From Pyricularia pennisetigena (taxonomy: Eukaryota; Ascomycota; Sordariomycetes; Magnaporthales; Pyriculariaceae): a stretch of DNA of 64,000 bases. The translations under genes were made by a program, and so were the position numbers. Positions 56,529-64,000 of this stretch are shown one piece after another; positions within the stretch are counted from its first letter, which is position 1; each line of letters opens with the position of its first letter. The DNA lies in NCBI RefSeq assembly GCF_004337985.1, contig NC_043740.1, forward strand, positions 1,779,200-1,843,199, given 5' to 3'. The notes below the pieces were generated by a model. That model had not been told where the DNA came from, did not search any database, and saw only the letters and a list, made by a program, of their open reading frames with translations.

Positions 56529-59281
56529 TCAGTTGATACGGACAAAAAGCCTTGGTAAGCGGATCGGGACTAACATTAAGCTCGCAGGCGGAGCCACTCT
56601 GATCCGACGTGGCTCTCCAACTCCATCTGTTGCAGGTCGCACATCATTAAATCGCATGGAAGGCATTTCCTCGCCGAGAATGTGATGTCGTCGACCAGGC
56701 GCATCCTCTGGCCGTATACGGTATTGTGGGGATGGTGGTCTAATAACCACACCGCGAGGCTGCATCGGCAATTGTTCGCGATTTGGTGGGAATTCTCGTT
56801 CATGAGGCTGGGAGTATACTTCTCCAGATGACAATAAGCGCCTCGGGTATGCTGCAGCTCGAGGGTCATTGTGGTCAACCACAGGAAGCCCAGCAATATC
56901 AGGTTGCACCAAGCCGCGCTCCCGCATTGTCGGGGTATATAAGGTGTCGGGAGGAAATGGACGAGGGGGTGCAAATACAGGCCTGATCGCAGAGCGTCCA
57001 TCATCTGCCAACACCGGCCACCCACCGCTGCCTGCTGACAAGGGCTGCTCGACAGTTCGTCTCTCCCAATCCTCGATCAGGATGGGACGGCGCTCCGTTC
57101 CAAGGAGCACGGTCTCAAGATGGTCAGGATAATGACGTTGAGACCCGACTCCGACTGTTGGCGCGGTGACGCGTTGTGGCGGCCAAGGCTGCGGTTCTGC
57201 TGGCTGGCGAGAGCCAGTAGTATGGTACGGCTGATGCGAATGCATATCCGCATACTTTCTTCTGTCATCAGGCAATACCAAGTATGAGCCTTGGCTCAGT
57301 TCTGCCATACCGATCACATCAGACGAGCCAACATGTCTGGACGACAATCCTCCTCCGTCGATACGGTACTTAGACGTCGCATTAGGATCCGGATTGATGT
57401 AACCGCGCTCTTCAGTACGGTCAAACGCTGCAGAGGGTTGTGGAGAGCGATAGACCGGGCTACGAGACCGTCGCCGAAGTGAGGTCCTAGCGGACTGTCG
57501 TTCATGTACTCGTGGCGGTAAAGTACGCACAAAGATTGGACTGGTAAGATTTTCTGGAGATCTAGGCTCGATTGAAGGAACCAGATAATCCTTAAGCTCC
57601 AGACCCTTGACTGCTGTTGAAATGGATACCCTTGGGTCCACTGGACGAGAAGTACCACTGAGAACCTCCGCAGGGAGCAAACCAGGACGATTATGGTCCC
57701 TACTAGGAGGACCTGGCTGTTGGCTGCGCGGATTGTAGGGTTGGTAGGGCTGCAAATCCGAACGATTGTCGACGCGGTGCAAGGGTGCCGAGGGAGCAGG
57801 ATACGTCGTGGGTACATTTTCATGGCGAACCCTGTTCTGAGCCTGCTCCCACCGAGTCTGTGCAACAGCCTCATAGCGCCTAAAGTTTGTCGAATTGAGT
57901 CTTCGGTGGAAGGTCGGCCCAGAGCTGGCTGGGATGCGAGGCGGTTGGAACTGGTCCCTTTGTCCACCGGCCACGTACCCTGGCCGATACGGGGCGGTCC
58001 TGTATGGAGCCTGGGCACGGGGTGATGGCATACCTCCATCAATCTCCCCAGCCTCGGTTTGATCACTGTCCTCAGTCTCTGAACTATCGTCTTCAGTATC
58101 ATCGTCGTCCTCGTCATCTTCATCCTCAGAACCTTCAGAATCTGAGATGACAATCACCTCGCGTAGGATCTCATCCAACTGGTCCCGGCCAGTCTCTTCA
58201 TCTCCTCGCCACTTGACGATAAAGTCAAGACATGTGGCCTCGATTGCTTTCCTGGCCGTGGCCCAGCCATGAGTTCTCCAGAGCTCGTCGTATGTGGTAT
58301 GGGTATGGCGAATATGTGCAAGTACAGCGAGCTGCACTCGTCGTGACAGTGTCAGGTCGGCTGCCAAACCTACTGTTTCTCCGCCTCCCTACATAAATCC
58401 ATATTTTGTTATTTGACAGTCCAACAACAAGCGCATACTATCACGGGGCGTCCATACCTTCCGAAATGAGCGGTCAATGACCATCTGTCGGTCTGTGTTG
58501 GGCATACGGGGAAAGAGATCCCTTAGCGCAGCATCTGCCTGGGCGTTAATCTCCTCTTGGGTCTCGGGAATCGGCTCTGGACGTTTGTCACTAGCTGTCT
58601 CCAGGAAGTATTCCAAAGATTGACCCAGTGAGGTCCTAGCTTGTTCGACGATAGTACGCCGGATGTGGTGGCCGACTCGGTTCATGTGTAGTCCGAGCTG
58701 ACTGCCGTCGCCATGGTCCATAGCCTGAGTGGTGGAAGTGTCAACGCAGGCAAAAATATATCGTCATTGGGGGAGGAGTATGGGCCGCCGGCATACCGAG
58801 ACGATGAATATCATAGCATCTTGCTCTCTTGAGAGCTCCTTACAAGCCTTGGTGAGATCCGGGTTACCAATCGGAACAAATTCAAACCCTGGGGGTGGAG
58901 TGCGGTCTGTTGTAACCTGCGGATCAAATCGTCAGGATTTTATTTGTTTTGTATCGCACATAGTGAAAGGCCTATCGACAACGAGAATCCGATGAAGATA
59001 TTATCGAAATTTCAAGAGACCAATACGGTGCGAGAATCCCCTACCTGGAATTCCAGTTTCTTCTTCTTTTCTGTGTTCTCAACAATCTCAAAATACGTGG
59101 TGTGCTTTGAGGATATTACTGGCGCAGGTCGTCGCACGACGAGGCTAGGTAGCGGAGCCGAGGCCGACGCCCATCTATCATTGCGTCGAGAAACTGCCTT
59201 CTTGCGTTTTTGAATACTCTTTCCCGTACCCGCGGCAGTAGCAGTCTTCTGCTTCTGGGATTTCTTCTTTTTGCTCGCCAT
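56529..59281 (-). CDS. DUF2293 protein, function unknown
   Basis: Exons 59045-59281, 58797-58916, 58458-58724 and 56529-58388 code 827 aa. A very basic N terminus (MASKKKKSQKQK...) suggests nuclear or nucleolar location. DUF2293, a fungal domain of unknown function, lies about residues 160-290: ALRDLFPRMPNTDRQMVIDR, GLAADLTLSRRVQLAVLAHI, RHTHTTYDELWRTHGWATAR, KWRGDEETGRDQLDEILREV. A long acidic run follows (SDSEGSEDEDDEDDDDTEDD, about 301-320). The remaining 500 residues are Pro/Arg/Tyr-rich and look disordered. All three introns are GT-AG and in phase 0. The 3' boundary at 56529 rests on the first in-frame stop; a further intron near the end cannot be excluded. Confidence 0.88.
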
Positions 59282-60572
59282 TAGATTGATTACCTTGAAA
59301 CAAGCCTGCCAATCAATTCTAACATTGAATACTGATAAAATGTGGCAAACGAAACACCAGGATTCTCCCCGGCGAACAATAATTTGTCACGGGTGACTTG
59401 ATATTCGGCTCTTGGATCAAATGGAAAAATAAAATGGGCTGAGCTTGGCTTGAGCGGACGGACGCACGCATGCACGCACGAGAATGTGCTATAGCATACG
59501 TGTTCCGCAGCAAGCGGGCGAGAAGCTCGGGCAGACAGACCTAGTTGTCACAGGAGCCGGTCTGCCGCGACGCGTAGAACCAATGGAAGTGAAAGCGAGG
59601 GTAAAAGAGACAGGATGTGTCAGCGAGGTCAAGACGCCGCTGGGTTGGGCCCAAACACGGAGAGGTTTGGGCCTCGATGTCAGAATCTGCAGTCTCCAAA
59701 GACGACCTTTGAGCCAGCAAGACCAACAAGGCTTCAAACTTTTAAGGGCGACAACAAGAGACGGGCAAAAAGAAACAAACAAGCACGTTGTATCGTCCAG
59801 TTGGACTGTCAGCGGTCGCCGCAGTTAGCTGCTGTGGCAGAGATTCGCGGACGACAGTTTGGTTGATGATTGCAAGGAAAGAAGCAAGCTCGTAATCCTG
59901 ATGAGCGAGTGGTCTTTTAGCTCAGGCAGTCGGTCTTGTGAGGTTGGGCAGCGAAAAGCATCTAAGATTTGGTTTAGACGTGGGGTGCTGTATGGTTACG
60001 TAATTGTAGGTTGATACAGTCCAAGTCTCAGGTTGCCAACCGTCATTTTAATGCACGTGACTGTAACCTGTGTATCTCTATTTACTGTACTCCGTACAGT
60101 AAAAAGACCTGGTACAGATTCAATAAAGCAACCTGGGGCTTGAGTACTCAACCAGTTTTTTTTCTTTTTGAAAAAAAAAAAAAACTTTTTCCTTTTTTTT
60201 TTTTTTTAGAAAAAAAAATCCTGTGATTCTCAGGGGATATCCGGGTAAAATTTGTGTAAAACGTCTTTTTTTAAAAGAATCCCTTTTTTACGGGGGACTC
60301 CAAGCATTCGTCCGTTTCGAAAAATAGTACAAGGCCTCCAAGGTACATCCCTAGTCAACGTCAACTCCCCGGTCAATCAAGATTGCCCCATTACATAATA
60401 TCCGACGTCTGTCTTCCCAGAAGCTCGCTAATTATAACGCTTCTATATAAGAAATATTCGTGCTCCCCACGACCACCAAGCCAACATATTGACTGAAAAA
60501 AAAAAAAAAAAAAAAAAGCTCGATTAAAAGGCCAGAAAGTAGGGTATTGCTGGGGCCACTCAGCCGGCTACG
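59282..60572. promoter_or_regulatory. divergent promoter region of the DUF2293 gene and DHX35
   Basis: About 1.3 kb between divergent start codons. It contains A/T-rich blocks at 60160-60220 and a 22-nt A tract at 60496-60517, 55 nt upstream of the helicase ATG. Confidence 0.5.
60496..60517. repeat. poly(A) tract, 22 nt
   Basis: Uninterrupted A run 55 nt before the DHX35 start codon. Confidence 0.9.
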
Positions 60573-62696
60573 ATGGCCGACTTTGACCTCGGAGCATCTT
60601 TCATACCGGCATTACACAAGCCTTCCTCGTTGCTGCCCATCGCCAGGCACAAGGACAGCCTACTGTATGTAGTAGACAGCAACTCAGTCACAGTTGTCGT
60701 TGGACAAACCGGGTCAGGAAAAACCACTCAGATCCCCCAGTTTCTTGAAAAAGCTGGTTGGTGTCTTGATGGGAAGCTCGTTGGAGTCACACAGGTGTGT
60801 TCTTTTTCTTTTCCTCTGTCTTTTTGTATTTTGATTTTGTATTATGTTTTTATGCCAGCCCCCCCTGCAATTTCCTTTGGGTCAGTGGCTGACTCCTTGC
60901 AGCCAAGGCGAATTGCAGCCACCACTGTGGCATTGAGAGTGGCCGAGGAGTACGGATCAGACATTGGCAAGGAAGTTGGTTATTCCATCCGATTTGAAGA
61001 TGTCACTTCAGAAGCGACACGTATAAAGTTTCTCACTGATGGCCTTCTTATTCGAGAGGCTCTTGTGGATCCCTTGCTGTCGCGCTATTCTGTCATTATG
61101 GTGGATGAAGCCCACGAGAGATCAATCAGTACCGATATTCTGCTTGGACTGCTAAAAAAGATTCGAAAAAAGCGCCCAGAGCTACGCATAATTATCAGCA
61201 GTGCAACCCTCCAGGCAGAACAATTTCTTGACTTCTTCTCGTCAGCACCCGGAGAGGTCAAGCAGGACAAGGAAGAACCCCAAGGTACTACAGGGACGAT
61301 AGTTAGCCTGGAAGGTCGAACATATCCTATCGATATCCTTTACCTGGAGTCACCGGCCGAAGACTACCTCCAGAAGGCGATATCCACAGTGCTGGATATC
61401 CACGAGAATGAGCCTGATGGTGATATCCTAGTATTCCTTACCGGAAGAGACGAGATAGAGGCTGCGGTGGGTGCTGTCTCCGAACGGACTGCTCACTTAA
61501 CTTCACAGGATCGCGGTCTCTTGCCTCTCCCACTGTTTGCTGGGCTCTCGACCGAACAACAGATGTACATCTTCGAAGGAGCGCCCGAGAATACTAGGAA
61601 AGTTATATTCTCAACCAACATAGCTGAAGCATCTGTGACAATTGGTGGTATAGTTTATGTCGTGGACAGTGGCTTTGTCAAACTTCGCGCGTATAACCCC
61701 AAAACCGGCATAGAAACTTTGACAGCTGTGCCAATATCGAAAGCTGCGGCTGCGCAGCGGGCTGGAAGAGCAGGACGGACAAAGCCGGGCAAATGTTTTC
61801 GACTGTACACCGAGGAATCATATACATCGCTCAGCGACAACAACATACCGGAAATACAACGGTCAAATCTGGCGCCATTCATCCTGCAGCTCAAGGCTTT
61901 GGGCATCGACAATGTGCTACACTTTGATTTTTTGACCGCTCCACCCGCGGAACTTATGACCAAGGCGCTCGAGCTACTCTACTCTCTCGGTGCTCTGGAT
62001 GACTACGCAAAGCTGACAAAACCACTGGGAATGAGGATGGCCGAGCTAGCCGTTGAACCAATGATGGCCAAAACACTCCTCTCGGCCGAGTCATTTGGCT
62101 GTTTGAGCGAGATGTTGACCATAGCTGCCATGACGAGTGCTGGTGGTGATGTTTGGATTCAACACGAGGGCGAAAAGAAGCAATTTGAAAGCAGGAGAAG
62201 AAAATTCGCGGCAGACGAGGGTGATCACCTCACCCTGCTGAACGTCTACCAGGCCTTTGTGACCAAAGGCCGCAAAGAGCCTCGTTTCTGCCATGAAAAC
62301 CTGCTCAACTACAAGACAATGTCCCGAGCAGTGAGCATTCGGGCGCAGCTCAAACGCTACCTGGAACGATTCGGAATCCGCGTGGACGAGACACTAGCGT
62401 CGGGGAAGACGACGGGAGGCAGCCCTGGGGTGACAGGCGAACAGATTCGACGCTGTCTGACGACGGGATATTTTGCCCACGCGGCGAGGATGCAACCAGA
62501 TGGAACGTTCCAAACCGTTCAAGGAGGGACAATCCTGCATGCCCACCCAAGCTCTCTGATGTTCAACAGGAAGGCTGACTGGGTCATATTCCACGAGGTC
62601 ATGGAAACTGGTGCCAAAACCTTCATCAGAGACATCAGCAAGGTAGAAAAGAGCTGGCTGCTCGAATATGCGCCAGACTTCTACCAGGTAAAATGA
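60573..62696 (+). CDS. DHX35: DEAH-box RNA helicase, DHX35-like
   Basis: RNA-dependent ATPase of the DEAH/Prp22 group. Human DHX35 is found in C-complex spliceosomes, and yeast lacks an orthologue. Exons 60573-60794 and 60903-62696 code 671 aa. Motifs in order: GQTGSGKTTQIPQ (I), QPRRIAATTVALRVAEE (Ia), SIRFED, LTDGLLIREAL, VDEAHERS (II, DEAH), SSATLQ (III), FLTGRDEIEAA, STNIAEASVTIGG and QRAGRAGRTKPGKCFRLYTE (VI). Winged-helix, ratchet and OB-fold regions end YAPDFYQVK. The intron (60795-60902) is 108 nt with no stop, so the unspliced frame reads 707 aa. Splicing restores the invariant TQPRR. Confidence 0.96.
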   Translation: MADFDLGASFIPALHKPSSLLPIARHKDSLLYVVDSNSVTVVVGQTGSGKTTQIPQFLEKAGWCLDGKLVGVTQVCSFSFPLSFCILILYYVFMPAPPAISFGSVADSLQPRRIAATTVALRVAEEYGSDIGKEVGYSIRFEDVTSEATRIKFLTDGLLIREALVDPLLSRYSVIMVDEAHERSISTDILLGLLKKIRKKRPELRIIISSATLQAEQFLDFFSSAPGEVKQDKEEPQGTTGTIVSLEGRTYPIDILYLESPAEDYLQKAISTVLDIHENEPDGDILVFLTGRDEIEAAVGAVSERTAHLTSQDRGLLPLPLFAGLSTEQQMYIFEGAPENTRKVIFSTNIAEASVTIGGIVYVVDSGFVKLRAYNPKTGIETLTAVPISKAAAAQRAGRAGRTKPGKCFRLYTEESYTSLSDNNIPEIQRSNLAPFILQLKALGIDNVLHFDFLTAPPAELMTKALELLYSLGALDDYAKLTKPLGMRMAELAVEPMMAKTLLSAESFGCLSEMLTIAAMTSAGGDVWIQHEGEKKQFESRRRKFAADEGDHLTLLNVYQAFVTKGRKEPRFCHENLLNYKTMSRAVSIRAQLKRYLERFGIRVDETLASGKTTGGSPGVTGEQIRRCLTTGYFAHAARMQPDGTFQTVQGGTILHAHPSSLMFNRKADWVIFHEVMETGAKTFIRDISKVEKSWLLEYAPDFYQVK

Positions 62697-63513
62697 GACC
62701 AAGCAAAGGAGACTGCAGTTGGTTGATTCGATAATGTGTGGCATTTCCACGATTACTGAGCTGTCTCATGCGGATTGAAAATCAAAAAGAGAAATTGAAA
62801 CAAGCGCCGCCAGAAGCAAGGCTGGAGAAAAAATGGTCAAACCGCTAAGTGCCACCACTGGGGCACAGCTCTCTAAATAGTCAGAGCTTTGCTGTGCACA
62901 GCATCGGCACCAGCGAATTATGTGGGAGGCACCCCTGGTCACGGCCGTTGGGTCCCCAACCCTCAGATTTGGGAATATGCGAGACTACCTAGAATTGAGC
63001 ACCAATGGATGAACTACTGTGCGCCACGACGATCACACGGCACATTAGAGATTAGCAATGGAACCACCAAAGAAGGAAGCGCATTTGAAAGAAAGAAAGA
63101 AGAAAAAAAGATAATGCTCGGAAATTGACATTATTGTACCCGTCAAGAAAATAGAGTTTGTCGGGAAACCGTCATACGAGAACTATGCATCTACATCTTT
63201 AATCATATGGACATAATGGACAGGCATACGTCTGTTATCGGTTTTAGACCGTTGAACATCCAAGTACCCTGCTCAAACATGGGATACCTAAAATTGGAGC
63301 TTATGTACTAATTACTGCTTCCAACGAAGTGCATTTACAATGGTTGGAAGCGCTCGCCTTCAAAAAGCGGGTTGTTCTATTGGTTGGCCATTCTCGGCGC
63401 TGAGGCGGCCCCTTTCCTTTTTTTGGAGAGGAATTAGGATTTTCTTTCTCGGTAGCTTGGGCTAGCCTCGTCGCCTACTGCTGACTACGGGTGACGAAAC
63501 CTCTGGTATTGGA

Positions 63514-63525
63514 NNNNNNNNNNNN
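63514..63525. other. assembly gap, 12 N
   Basis: Run of N, 27 nt before a 39-nt A tract. Confidence 1.
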
Positions 63526-63552
63526 AATTAGTGGTCGTCTCGCTTGGCCATG

Positions 63553-63591
<39 letters not shown>
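63553..63591. repeat. poly(A) tract, 39 nt
   Basis: Uninterrupted A run next to the 63514-63525 gap. Confidence 0.9.
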
Positions 63592-63596
<5 letters not shown>

Positions 63597-63752
63597 GTGC
63601 ATCACTGCGCATCTATTGCAACCGGAGCATATGAAGACATCTATTACTTATACATTGATGACAGAATGTGACAACGATTTCAAGATTTTTATCCCGCAAA
63701 GGCGGTCCGAACTTCGATAAAGGCCTCAAATATCTGGGCGGGCAAAGCTCCT

Positions 63753-63960
63753 TCATCTCCCGCTGTGCCGTTCCACGAATTTGATAGCCGATGTGGGCCA
63801 CTGAATCTTGAGATGAACGAATAGGGGACGGCCGTTGATGAAGAAACGCCCCTGAAAAGGACACAGACGAGATTAGCGCCTGGGTCCAGAGCAAATTTGG
63901 CGTCCGACTTGACCAATAAGCTGCCATTCGTACCTGCAGCGGATCAAATATGGACCCTGG
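63753..63960 (-). CDS. possible 3' end of a gene running off the window
   Basis: Uncertain. On the minus strand a donor GTACGA (from 63933) and an acceptor TTTTCAG, with a GCGCTAAT branch site, define an 82-nt intron (63852-63933). Downstream, exon 63753-63851 reads GRFFINGRPLFVHLKIQWPT and stops 13 codons later. Upstream, SIFDPLQ is in phase, but a stop a few codons earlier needs another acceptor near 63957. Alternatively the unspliced frame runs to a stop at 63689. I do not recognise the protein, and the gene's bulk would lie beyond 64000. Confidence 0.3.
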
Positions 63961-64000
63961 TAATCATGGATGGCCCTAGACCTATCCCCTGCCTGAGCTT

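Larger units (their letters stand above)
62697..63600. other. intergenic region with short gap
   Basis: Downstream of DHX35. Contains a 12-N gap (63514-63525) and a 39-nt A tract (63553-63591) just after it. No gene recognised. Confidence 0.5.

Overview
The window is nuclear DNA of a filamentous ascomycete. Genes carry short introns (44-135 nt) with GTRNGT donors and CTRAC-type branch sites, tRNA genes carry introns, and nearly every gene is a single-copy protein of the Pezizomycotina core set. Frequent TAGGTACCT/ACCTACC strings between genes and the protein sequences suggest Sordariomycetes, perhaps Magnaporthales; this last step is inference from memory. Three runs of N (12010-12059, 34499-34637, 63514-63525) show it is a draft scaffold, and unusually long A or T homopolymers (18-46 nt) occur throughout.

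Layout. 1-4263 shows no gene. 4264-4480 holds tRNA-Glu(CTC) and tRNA-Lys(CTT), both with introns and apparently sharing one Pol III terminator. 4882-6960 (-) is a CHY zinc-finger protein. 6961-11145 has no convincing gene. 11146-12121 (+) is an AA9 lytic polysaccharide monooxygenase whose last intron contains an assembly gap. 12976-13065 (-) is tRNA-Ala(AGC). 13796-16041 (-) is the ER Hsp70 BiP/KAR2. 17405-19908 (-) is the ribosome-rescue GTPase HBS1, divergent from CCT5 (20593-22524, +). REI1 (23092-24813, -) follows, then a HUL4-type HECT ubiquitin ligase with an N-terminal AZUL-like zinc module (26688-30941, +), the SYLF-SH3 actin protein YSC84/LSB4 (31813-33360, -), a secreted GH32 fructosidase (35175-36902, +) and an epoxide hydrolase (38649-40113, -).

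The right half is denser: a CCDC25/JLP2 homologue (40806-42025, -), mitochondrial ribosomal protein uL3m (42572-43738, +), COA1 (43996-44748, -), a four-helix membrane protein (45177-46050, +), the phosphate-signalling protein PHO81/NUC-2 (46480-50262, -), VPS20 (52598-53367, -), CUE5 (54082-55777, +), a DUF2293 protein (56529-59281, -), a DHX35-type DEAH helicase (60573-62696, +) and an uncertain 3' gene end near 63753-63960 (-).

No operon-like system, mobile element, CRISPR array or secondary-metabolite cluster is visible. The genes are mostly housekeeping: proteostasis (KAR2, CCT5, HUL4, CUE5, VPS20), ribosome biogenesis and quality control (REI1, HBS1, uL3m), mitochondrial assembly (COA1) and phosphate sensing (PHO81). 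Two secreted carbohydrate-active enzymes (AA9, GH32) fit a plant-associated or saprotrophic fungus. The most unusual observations are structural: a candidate one-nucleotide exon in the JLP2 gene, a start codon split by an intron in PHO81, a GC-AG intron in YSC84, homopolymers abutting splice acceptors, and strong palindromes upstream of the GH32 gene. Exon models were built by hand from splice consensus and family conservation. In every complete multi-exon model the exon lengths sum to a multiple of three.
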